NCBI GenBank assembly: GCA_002344895.1
Contig: DDUR01000024.1
Span: 62,001-126,000 of the forward strand
DNA length: 64,000 bases
Direction of reading: 5' to 3'
Origin: Ignavibacteria bacterium UBA2333
Lineage (GTDB): Bacteria > Bacteroidota > Ignavibacteria > Kapaibacteriales > Kapaibacteriaceae
How positions within the stretch are numbered: position 1 is the stretch's first letter; each line of letters begins with the position of its first letter. Below are positions 9,813 through 16,794 of this stretch, piece by piece. Position numbers and translations under genes: made by a program. The notes beneath the pieces were generated by a model that was not told the origin of the DNA, did not search any database, and saw only the letters and a program-made list of their open reading frames with translations.

Positions 9813-10573
9813 CGTATTTCAACCTCCACGGCGTCATCGCCGTAGATCGTCCGGAACCATTCATCGGTTATCTCGAGCGGAGAGCCCTCAAAGACTGCTT
9901 CGCCCGACTTCAATGCTAACACACGACTCGCATACTGTCGAACAAGAGAGAGGAAGTGCAGATTGCAGATTACCGTTGTACCGAACTCTTTATTGATCCT
10001 TTCAAGATATTTCATCACGGAATGTGACGTCGCAGGATCAAGGGATGCCACCGGTTCGTCAGCGAGAAGAATACTCGGTTCCTGCATCAGGGCGCGTGCA
10101 ATAGCCACGCGTTGTTGCTGCCCACCTGATAACGAGTCCGCACGTACTCCCGCCTTGTCTGCAATACCAACAATATCGAGATTGGCAAGGGCACGATCTC
10201 GTTGTTCCTTGGTAAACTTTCTTGTTATTGAAGCCCATGCTGGTGTTCGACCGAGAGTGCCGTACAGGACATTGTCGAGCACCGTATGCCTACCAATAAG
10301 ATTAAAATGTTGAAAGATCATTCCGATGGATGACCGGTGTCGACGAAGGTCCTCTCCGACACAATGCGTAACGTCGGTGCCATTCATCGTAATTGACCCT
10401 GAGGTTGGCTCAAGTAACCGGTTGATACAACGTAACAACGTTGACTTGCCTGATCCGCTGAGTCCAATGACCACGAGGAATTCACCAGCTGTCACATCGA
10501 ATGACAGTCCCTTGATGGCAGAAAAGCCATTTGGATAGGTATGTCGAAGGTCGCGAACTGAAAGAAGCGCCAT
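9809..10573 (-). CDS. phnC: PhnC-type ABC transporter ATP-binding protein
   Basis: ATPase of 254 residues with Walker A GLSGSGKST at about residues 37-45, signature LSGGQQQRVAIARA, Walker B ILLADEPVASLDP and a following conserved His (CNLHFLS). Order, length and the downstream phnE identify it as the ATPase of a phosphonate-type importer. It lies 30 bases downstream of a sigma/anti-sigma-like pair on the same strand, so cotranscription with that pair is possible. No phnD precedes it, unlike the usual phnCDE order. Confidence 0.9.
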   Translation of the reverse strand: MALLSVRDLRHTYPNGFSAIKGLSFDVTAGEFLVVIGLSGSGKSTLLRCINRLLEPTSGSITMNGTDVTHCVGEDLRRHRSSIGMIFQHFNLIGRHTVLDNVLYGTLGRTPAWASITRKFTKEQRDRALANLDIVGIADKAGVRADSLSGGQQQRVAIARALMQEPSILLADEPVASLDPATSHSVMKYLERINKEFGTTVICNLHFLSLVRQYASRVLALKSGEAVFEGSPLEITDEWFRTIYGDDAVEVEIR

Positions 10574-10603
10574 AGACGCAAGATAACGGATTGTTGTCCG
10601 CCG

Positions 10604-10900
10604 TCAGATTGTCCTCTTGCTGATGGCAACCATCAATGCAGCGATAAAACACAGGGATGCGACACTCGCGATCGCTGGAAGGGTACGAACGTCTGGTGAC
10701 AGAAAGTGCACAAACAGGACAATGGCAACAGCACCGATGAATATTCCTGCGTACAGAACGATGTCAAACGACCGTAGCTGACGCCGTCTACGCGCAGATT
10801 CACGAAGCCCGAGATTCACGGCATCAAGCAGTTCGTCTGATACGGTCGGAGCAGGAATCTGCGAGAAGGTCTTTCGCAGCAGTTCGTCTGAGGAATTCAT
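10604..10900 (-). CDS. Small membrane protein cotranscribed with an ECF sigma factor (possible anti-sigma)
   Basis: This 98-residue protein has a charged N-terminal half (about 45 residues, ending in ARRRRQLR) followed by two hydrophobic segments at about 47-67 and 73-92. Its ATG overlaps the sigma-factor stop by 4 bases, a strong sign of translational coupling. The position and a cytoplasmic N-terminus on a membrane anchor suggest an anti-sigma or sigma-modulating role. I do not recognise a family and no zinc motif is visible. Confidence 0.6.
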   Translation of the reverse strand: MNSSDELLRKTFSQIPAPTVSDELLDAVNLGLRESARRRRQLRSFDIVLYAGIFIGAVAIVLFVHFLSPDVRTLPAIASVASLCFIAALMVAISKRTI

Positions 10901-11469
10901 GTGTACCGTCCTTCGAGTTCCGGTAGTCGCAAAAGTAGGGCATCCCGAAGCGCCTTTCGCCCCCTATTTAACCTTGTCTTAATCGTTCCGATCGGCATGG
11001 CTGTAATCCGCGAAATGTCGTCATGAGAACATTCCTGGATGTAAAATAGGTCCATGACGACGGCGTACAGAGGTGGCATTTTTGCCATTTCCTCGCGTAC
11101 GACGTCGACAGCAACGGATGTGTCAAGCTGAGAAATCACGTCGTCGACCTCGACGGCCGGTTCATCGACAAGTTCTTCATGTGGAGGAAGCCGACCACGC
11201 CGTTTGAGAGCATTCAAACAGGTTGTGTAGACAATCCGATAGAACCATGTTCCAAAGGCAGCATCGCCACGAAACGTATGCAGGCCGGTAAACGCTCGAA
11301 CGCATGCGTCCTGAAACACATCTTCCGCATCATGTCGATCCTGCAACATCCGTAGACACATCGAAAACGCCTTGTCACGCCACGGAAACAGCAGGACGGC
11401 AAAGGCCTGCGGATCACCCCGCTGAGCCTTTCGTACTGTTTCGGTGTCGTGGTTTATCGATGTCGACAT
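10897..11469 (-). CDS. ECF-type RNA polymerase sigma factor
   Basis: Sigma-70 family, extracytoplasmic-function type, 190 residues from the start chosen at 11469. Region 2 spans about residues 10-80 with DAEDVFQDACVRAF, and region 4 about 130-185 with DISRITAMPIGTIKTRLNRG, the DNA-binding helix-turn-helix. An alternative ATG at 11541 adds 24 residues unlike family members. It directs RNA polymerase to stress or envelope promoters, with the downstream overlapping membrane protein as the likely regulator. It is divergent from a DUF6249-like gene. A degenerate copy of the paired G-run motif lies at 10953-10967. Confidence 0.92.
   Translation of the reverse strand: MSTSINHDTETVRKAQRGDPQAFAVLLFPWRDKAFSMCLRMLQDRHDAEDVFQDACVRAFTGLHTFRGDAAFGTWFYRIVYTTCLNALKRRGRLPPHEELVDEPAVEVDDVISQLDTSVAVDVVREEMAKMPPLYAVVMDLFYIQECSHDDISRITAMPIGTIKTRLNRGRKALRDALLLRLPELEGRYT
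10953..10967 (-). repeat. Degenerate paired motif in ECF sigma gene
   Basis: On the minus strand AGGGGGC-GA-AAGGCGC, period 9, one change in each half. Confidence 0.5.
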
Positions 11470-11588
11470 GCATGAGACGGTGAAGAGAACCTTCTTTTGA
11501 CAACGATACGCAGAAAGGGTTTCGGCTGAAACCTTGATCAAGTTTTACTGTCGAAAGCAACAACACCTTCAAACAACGCTACCGCACT

Positions 11589-12194
11589 ATGAACATCCGT
11601 ACCTTCTTCATCGCCCTTGTCGTCCTGATTGTCACCATTATGGTATCACAAACGAGTAGGGGATCCGAGTCCGTTGACACGTCGTTGAGGCACGATGCAC
11701 GGAATGAACAACTACTTTCGGATTCAACGTATCGACAGTTTGTGCTTGACTCACTTGAGCGAGCGCAGCAGTATAGACTTCAGGCACTTCAGATTGAACA
11801 CGGTCACAACAACGATCGTTTTGATCCTGAAGGAACGATTGCCGTGTTTATTCCAATCATTGCCATCATCAGTGTGTTCTTCATGTTGTGGAGATCGAGC
11901 GAAGCGAAAAAAGCTGTTCGTCTGGCAATGATTGAGAAGGGGATGGATCCCTCTCTGCTGGATGACCGTACGCCGCGTGAGGACAGTAAGAAGTATGCGA
12001 GCTTACGGATTGGTCTTGCTATTGGTGGGGCTGGACTAGGACTCTTAATCGCGACAGGGATTGTTATGTTCTTTAGTCCGGCACATCTTGGAGATTGGAC
12101 TGTCGCAATCGCCTTTGCCTGTGTGAGTATTGGAGCAGGAATCGGCCTGTCCGTGTATCACATCATCGCCCGAAAACTTGAAGCGAAGTCATAA
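11589..12194 (+). CDS. DUF6249-like membrane protein
   Basis: The 201-residue protein has an N-terminal hydrophobic segment (signal peptide or anchor), a charged region rich in helix formers, and a second transmembrane segment near residues 89-106. A short cytoplasmic patch AKKAVRLAMIEKGMDPSLL is typical of DUF6249. Two more transmembrane segments end the protein. Family members often lie beside ECF sigma genes in Bacteroidota, and here the sigma gene is divergent 119 bases away. Function is unknown. Confidence 0.6.
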   Translation: MNIRTFFIALVVLIVTIMVSQTSRGSESVDTSLRHDARNEQLLSDSTYRQFVLDSLERAQQYRLQALQIEHGHNNDRFDPEGTIAVFIPIIAIISVFFMLWRSSEAKKAVRLAMIEKGMDPSLLDDRTPREDSKKYASLRIGLAIGGAGLGLLIATGIVMFFSPAHLGDWTVAIAFACVSIGAGIGLSVYHIIARKLEAKS

Positions 12195-12202
12195 CTTCGG
12201 AG

Positions 12203-12883
12203 ATGCTGATTCTCTTCGACATTGACCAGACACTCATTTCAACACGCAACTTCTTCGGACGCACCATGTTTGTTGATGCGTTTCAGACGGGGTTTGGAAT
12301 AGATGTTACGGACAGTCTTGAAGGAATCAGTTTTGCCGGCAGGACGGACCTGAGTCTTGTTGAAGAGCTTCGACAGAAGGCGGGACTAACGACGGTGTCT
12401 GCTACCGACGTATGGCAGACCATCAAACACAACATGGAAGAGTATTCGGTCAGAATGGGATCGAATGACGTTGATGTCGTTCCCGGAGCTGCCGACTTCC
12501 TGAAGCGCGTTCACGAAGCTGGACATACGGTTGGTCTTGTCACAGGTAACATTCGATCTATTGCCTATCGAAAACTTGCGGCCGGAGGTTACGTTGACAT
12601 TTTTGTTGACGGAGCCTTCGGTTGCGATTTTGCTAACAGATCGCTCCTTCCGCCCCTTGCCCTACAACGCATTAATGACGCAGTTACAACGCCATTTACA
12701 CCAGAAAATGTCATTGTTGTAGGAGATGCTCCTGGAGACGTATTGTGTGCTCTGGAAAATGGCATGACGTCGCTCGCAGTAGCAACGGGGTCACACTCAG
12801 AATCTGAGTTACGAGAACTTGGGGCACACATTGTTGTTCCGACCCTCGACCATGCAGACGTAGCGTATCTTTGTGGCTCATGA
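12203..12883 (+). CDS. HAD-superfamily hydrolase, phosphoglycolate phosphatase-like
   Basis: A 226-residue haloacid dehalogenase-type phosphatase. Motif I is DIDQT (catalytic D6 and D8), motif II is VTGN near residue 116, and motif III/IV is VVGDAPGDVLCALENG near 171. A helical cap lies between residues 15 and 90. The substrate cannot be read from the sequence; phosphoglycolate, pyrophosphate or sugar phosphates are options in this subfamily. Its stop overlaps the cmk start (ATGA), so the two are probably translated together. Confidence 0.85.
   Translation: MLILFDIDQTLISTRNFFGRTMFVDAFQTGFGIDVTDSLEGISFAGRTDLSLVEELRQKAGLTTVSATDVWQTIKHNMEEYSVRMGSNDVDVVPGAADFLKRVHEAGHTVGLVTGNIRSIAYRKLAAGGYVDIFVDGAFGCDFANRSLLPPLALQRINDAVTTPFTPENVIVVGDAPGDVLCALENGMTSLAVATGSHSESELRELGAHIVVPTLDHADVAYLCGS
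12644..12658 (-). repeat. Degenerate paired motif in the HAD gene
   Basis: On the minus strand AAGGGGC-GG-AAGGAGC, one change. Confidence 0.5.
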
Positions 12884-13596
12884 ACAAGACAATGAGCAAG
12901 CCAATTATCGTCGCCATTGACGGTCCCGCCGGAGCAGGGAAGTCAACCACAGCACGCCGTGTTGCAGAACGGTTAGGATACGTCTACATCGATACAGGAG
13001 CAATGTATCGTGCTGTTGCCCATGCCGCACTCCAGCGGCACATACCGCTTGAGGAAGGGGCGATGAAGGGGCTTGTCGATACGATTTCGATTGATATGCG
13101 GAACACGCCTTCAGGGCCGCGAACCTACCTCGACGGAGTTGACGTCACTGACGAGATCCGATCGGCTGCTGTCACGAACATTGTCAGCACGGTTGCTGCA
13201 ATGTCGGGCGTTAGACGATCACTTGTTGCCTTGCAGCGTCACATTGGACATGCGGGGGGAGTTGTCATGGACGGCCGGGATATCGGTAGCGTTGTGTTTC
13301 CCCATGCAGAAGTGAAGGTCTTCCTTATCGCAGATCTTGACGAACGTATTCGCCGCCGAACAACTGAACAGCGCGAACGAGGATTGGCACTTTCCGAGGA
13401 TGATATTCGTTCTCAGATCGTTGATCGAGACCGTCTCGATTCGCAGCGGGCAGACAGCCCTCTGACAAAGCCTGACGATGCTACGGTGATCGATACAACA
13501 CGTCTCACGATTGACGAACAAGTAGAGAAGATTCTCGACCTCGTCACAACCTATCGGAAGACGTATGATCTTATATCGAACTTCGGAGGTTTGTGA
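12880..13596 (+). CDS. cmk: Cytidylate kinase
   Basis: Phosphorylates CMP and dCMP to the diphosphates. The 238-residue product has the P-loop GPAGAGKST near its N-terminus, the NMP-binding YIDTGAMYRA motif, DGRDIGSVVFP and a C-terminal RADSPL-like segment (RADSPLTKPDDA). The chosen ATG at 12880 overlaps the upstream stop by 4 bases. A second ATG at 12892 is also possible. It is followed by ispH, a pairing seen in other genomes. A perfect AAGGGGC pair lies within codons at 13055-13072. Confidence 0.95.
   Translation: MNKTMSKPIIVAIDGPAGAGKSTTARRVAERLGYVYIDTGAMYRAVAHAALQRHIPLEEGAMKGLVDTISIDMRNTPSGPRTYLDGVDVTDEIRSAAVTNIVSTVAAMSGVRRSLVALQRHIGHAGGVVMDGRDIGSVVFPHAEVKVFLIADLDERIRRRTTEQRERGLALSEDDIRSQIVDRDRLDSQRADSPLTKPDDATVIDTTRLTIDEQVEKILDLVTTYRKTYDLISNFGGL
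13055..13072 (+). repeat. Perfect AAGGGGC pair in cmk (period 11)
   Basis: Two exact heptamers at 13055 and 13066. Confidence 0.9.
13585..13589 (+). promoter_or_regulatory. Ribosome binding site of ispH
   Basis: GGAGG ends 9 bases before the ATG at 13599 but only 3 bases before the GTG at 13593. It therefore favours the ATG as the ispH start. Confidence 0.6.
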
Positions 13597-13598
13597 AC

Positions 13599-14504
13599 AT
13601 GAACGTTGTCATCGACAAATTCAGTGGTTTCTGTTGGGGTGTTGTCCGTACGGTGCGCATCGCTGAAGACCAGTTAGAGCAGCAACAACGTTCACCCGTC
13701 TATGTTCTTGGTCATATCATTCACAATCCCAAGGAAACTGCACGGTTGGCAGAAAAGGGATTGGAAACCATTACGGTCGATGACTTTCCACGTCTTGCGG
13801 GACGTGGTGCAAAGGTGATCATACGTGCCCATGGAGAGCCACCAGAGACGTATCGTAAGGCGTGGGAGCATGGAATTGAAATCGTCGACGCTACGTGTCC
13901 GGTTGTTACCAAGCTGCAGGAACGCGTGCGGAAGTTTTACGACCAAGGATTTCAGATCATCATCTTCGGCAAAAAAGATCACGCTGAAGTCCTGGGTGTT
14001 CGTGGAGTTGTATCAGATAACTGCGTCGTTATCAAGAGTGTCGAAGAAGCACTTCGTCTTGTTGACATAACAAAGAAGAGTGTGCTCTTTTCGCAGACAA
14101 CGATGGATCGGCCGACGTTTCTTGCTGTCCGTGACGCGTTAAAGGCACGAGTTGCTGAACTGGTCGTTGATACCATGGAAGATATTGCCACAGAGTTCCA
14201 TGCAAAAGATACGATCTGTGGGCAGGTATCAGGTCGTGAATCTCAACTCGCTCGGTTTGCCGCCGAAAATGACGTTGTTGTCTTTGTTGCAGGTCGCGCA
14301 AGTAGTAATGGCAAGGTACTATATAATGTCGCCCATGCGGCAAATCCTCGGACATACTTTATCGAGGATATCACCGAACTTGATCCTTCCTGGTTTGACG
14401 GCGTGTCAAACGTTGGGATCAGTGGCGCAACATCAACACCACAATGGTTTATGGAAGAAGTTGCTGCCGCAATTCGTCACATGGCAGCACCAGTTTCTGC
14501 CTAG
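13599..14504 (+). CDS. ispH: 4-hydroxy-3-methylbut-2-enyl diphosphate reductase
   Basis: Last enzyme of the MEP isoprenoid pathway, a [4Fe-4S] protein making IPP and DMAPP. The 301-residue product carries the three cluster cysteines: one in FSGFCWGV near residue 12, one in DATCPVV near 97 and one in DTICGQVSGRE near 205. It also has the HAEVLG and FSQTT substrate motifs and the C-terminal GISGATSTP. The start is set by the GGAGG site. The gene supplies precursors for the nearby squalene enzymes HpnD/HpnC, which are on the opposite strand. Confidence 0.96.
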   Translation: MNVVIDKFSGFCWGVVRTVRIAEDQLEQQQRSPVYVLGHIIHNPKETARLAEKGLETITVDDFPRLAGRGAKVIIRAHGEPPETYRKAWEHGIEIVDATCPVVTKLQERVRKFYDQGFQIIIFGKKDHAEVLGVRGVVSDNCVVIKSVEEALRLVDITKKSVLFSQTTMDRPTFLAVRDALKARVAELVVDTMEDIATEFHAKDTICGQVSGRESQLARFAAENDVVVFVAGRASSNGKVLYNVAHAANPRTYFIEDITELDPSWFDGVSNVGISGATSTPQWFMEEVAAAIRHMAAPVSA

Positions 14505-14531
14505 GATCCGGCTAGATACTTTTTTACCGTT

Positions 14532-15002
14532 TTAGACCTTTGTCAGAAGAGCGTCAACAGCCTCTATCGACGTATTCTCGTAAAACGTCTCGTTAATAGC
14601 GATCATCGGTGCACCACCACAAGCACCCATACATTCCACTTCTTCAAGTGAAAATTTTCCGTCTACTGTGGCTTCGTTATGGCCGATGCCGAGTTTTGAC
14701 TTGACGTGATCAAAAATCTTGTCACCACCACGTAACATACACGAAACGTTTGTGCACACCTGAACGTGATGTTTGCCCATTGGCTTTTTGAAGTACATCG
14801 TGTAGAACGTTGCAACTCCCATTACATGAGCGTACGGTAGTTCCATAACGTCGCCTACGTATCGAAGTACCTCTTCTGACAGCCAGCCCCACTTCTTCTG
14901 TGCCATCCACAAGACCGGCATTATGGCAGCCTTCGGCTCAGGGTAGAGTCCCTTAAGTCGTGCGACTTCCTGAAGTTCGTCAGCGGAGAAGGTTGTGGAC
15001 AT
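14532..15002 (-). CDS. nuoE: NADH-quinone oxidoreductase subunit E
   Basis: Thioredoxin-fold [2Fe-2S] subunit of the NADH-oxidising arm of complex I or a related hydrogenase/formate dehydrogenase complex. At 156 residues it matches the family. Cluster ligands are C83 and C88 (VCTNVSCM) and C124 and C128 (ECMGACGGAP). No other nuo genes are beside it: hpnD lies upstream on the same strand with a 47-base gap and ispH converges from the other side. Partner subunits (NuoF/NuoG-like) must be elsewhere. Confidence 0.93.
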   Translation of the reverse strand: MSTTFSADELQEVARLKGLYPEPKAAIMPVLWMAQKKWGWLSEEVLRYVGDVMELPYAHVMGVATFYTMYFKKPMGKHHVQVCTNVSCMLRGGDKIFDHVKSKLGIGHNEATVDGKFSLEEVECMGACGGAPMIAINETFYENTSIEAVDALLTKV

Positions 15003-15049
15003 GCGAGGTTCCGGAGATGTTCGTGTGTGTGGTGCGAAAATACGAGTCG

Positions 15050-15934
15050 TCAGCGTTTCCGCACGAAGAGCTTTCCATTTACCCAGATTCGAAGTGCTGT
15101 AAGCACCTTATGAGCTGCGCTAACTCGAACACGTCGCGAATACACGCGATAACCGCTGAGTTCGATTTTGTCGAGCAATCGATAGTAGATACCATCCATG
15201 ATTTCTGCAGCTACCATCGTTAGTCGCTCATCGGGCCGAAGCATGGTACGAGCACGATGATAGTATTCGCGAGCCCTCCGTGTTTGAAACTCCATGAGCT
15301 GGACAAACCGATCGTCATAAATTTCTGCGCGCAGGTCTGCTTCAGAATATCGAAATCGCTCTAGATCTTCTTGAGGAAGATAGATGTACCCTCTGTCCTT
15401 GTCAGCCTTGATGTCACGAAGAATGTTTGTCAGCTGCAGGGCATATCCAAGGTTAATCGCGTACTGTTTTGTCTCTTCGTATCGATATCCAAAGATCTCA
15501 ATACAGACTAATCCCACACAGCTTGCAACAGCGTAGCAGTATTCCTTTAGCTCGGCGAAAGTTTGATAACGATGCTGGACAAGGTCACGCTCGCATCCAT
15601 CAATGATGGTGAAGAGATACTGTCTGGGGATGCTGAAGCGACGGATGACGTTCGCCAAGGGCACTAATAGGGCATGATGTTGACGTCCGGCATAGACGTT
15701 ATCGAGTTCTCGTCGCCACCAGTCGAGTCGCTCACGTTTCCGACGGATATCGGCCTCATTCGTCGAAGGTAGGTCGTCGACTATGTCGTCGATCCGTCGG
15801 CAGAATGCATAAACGGTATTAATTGCTCTCCGTTCCTCCCGAGGCAGGAAACTGAAGCTATAGTGAAAGTTCGTTGAGCCCGCAGTGGTGAGAGCACCAA
15901 CGTCTTCCGAGTCCGTGTAAATGTGAACACTCAT
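15050..15934 (-). CDS. hpnD: Squalene/phytoene synthase family, HpnD-like
   Basis: Trans-isoprenyl diphosphate synthase of 294 residues, expected to condense two farnesyl diphosphates to presqualene diphosphate. The first Asp-rich motif RRIDDIVDDLP is near residue 45 and the second, NILRDIKADKDRGYIYLP, near 165. The start at 15934 overlaps the hpnC stop (ATGA); an in-frame ATG 15 bases upstream is less likely. Order hpnC-hpnD matches the bacterial route from FPP to hydroxysqualene. Phytoene synthase activity is an alternative that sequence alone does not exclude. Confidence 0.88.
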   Translation of the reverse strand: MSVHIYTDSEDVGALTTAGSTNFHYSFSFLPREERRAINTVYAFCRRIDDIVDDLPSTNEADIRRKRERLDWWRRELDNVYAGRQHHALLVPLANVIRRFSIPRQYLFTIIDGCERDLVQHRYQTFAELKEYCYAVASCVGLVCIEIFGYRYEETKQYAINLGYALQLTNILRDIKADKDRGYIYLPQEDLERFRYSEADLRAEIYDDRFVQLMEFQTRRAREYYHRARTMLRPDERLTMVAAEIMDGIYYRLLDKIELSGYRVYSRRVRVSAAHKVLTALRIWVNGKLFVRKR

Positions 15935-16794
15935 GAGAAGAATGCCCAAAAATAATCACTGCGACGGAGTCGCGGACGTTGCGTGAGCAATTGCCCCTTA
16001 AGCCCCTTACAGCGCTGGAGCATACGCATTCCTCCTCCAACAATTGCCCGAAGCTCCAGTCGAAGTCGAAGTGGTATGGAGGGGGCTCGGAGAAGGGGCC
16101 TTCCCAGACTGAACTTCTGTTCGCACCACACAATTGCTTCCTCAATGTCCTCAAGAGACGGCTGTCGACGTCCAGGTGGGATATACCGACGTCCGCGGTC
16201 GAGATCAACGGAGAGGTCCTGAAGAAAGTTCACCACCTGCAGTGCCGAACAGATTGCATCAGACTGTTGAATGAGCGTCGGATCGGAAACGCCGGCGATA
16301 CGCAGGACAAGTTCGCCGACGGGATCAGCAGAATGATGTGTATAGTCGATTATGGCGTTCCACGACGTCATGGTAACAGATTGTGTATCACGACGAAAGG
16401 CCTCGACAAGTCGGCACAAGGGTTCAGCAGGAATGTCGACGTTCCTGCGGACAACAGAAAGAGCGCGAGCTATTGGATGGAAGGGGAAATCACCGGGTGA
16501 TTGAGCAATTGCATCGAAAAAATCGAGTGCTTGACGCCGTTGTACAACATCATCTGTCCACGGTTCATCTCCGATGTCGTCGGCTGTCCGTGCAAAGGCA
16601 TAAACAACAACGGTGGGACGACGCATACGCCGAGGGAGTAGGAAGGACGCGACGGGGAAGTTCTCGTAATGTGCATATGCTAGACGTTGACACCATGCAA
16701 GTGCTGCTTCGTCTGAGCCAACACGAAAACGCCCGCCATCAGGCTCACAGAGGTGAGCGATGGCGGGCGCTGCCGTACCTATGGTGGTAGACAT
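15931..16794 (-). CDS. hpnC: Squalene synthase-like HpnC (hydroxysqualene synthase)
   Basis: 287 residues with the HpnC-type motif ENFPVASFLLPRRMR near residue 44, the first Asp-rich motif FARTADDIGDEP near 70 and the second, VNFLQDLSVDLDRGRRYIPP, near 190. In the known pathway it converts presqualene diphosphate to hydroxysqualene, which HpnE then reduces. HpnE is not in the window. The ATG overlaps the stop of the PpiD-like gene by one base (TAATG). Two paired G-run motifs lie in its 3' third, at 15993-16008 and 16080-16099. Confidence 0.87.
   Translation of the reverse strand: MSTTIGTAAPAIAHLCEPDGGRFRVGSDEAALAWCQRLAYAHYENFPVASFLLPRRMRRPTVVVYAFARTADDIGDEPWTDDVVQRRQALDFFDAIAQSPGDFPFHPIARALSVVRRNVDIPAEPLCRLVEAFRRDTQSVTMTSWNAIIDYTHHSADPVGELVLRIAGVSDPTLIQQSDAICSALQVVNFLQDLSVDLDRGRRYIPPGRRQPSLEDIEEAIVWCEQKFSLGRPLLRAPSIPLRLRLELRAIVGGGMRMLQRCKGLKGQLLTQRPRLRRSDYFWAFFS
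15993..16008 (-). repeat. Perfect AAGGGGC pair in hpnC (period 9)
   Basis: Exact heptamers on the minus strand separated by two bases. Confidence 0.9.
16080..16099 (+). repeat. G-run pair in hpnC (AGGGGGC + AAGGGGC, period 13)
   Basis: Only about 70 bases from the previous pair and in opposite orientation; the spacer reads TCGGAG. Confidence 0.75.
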
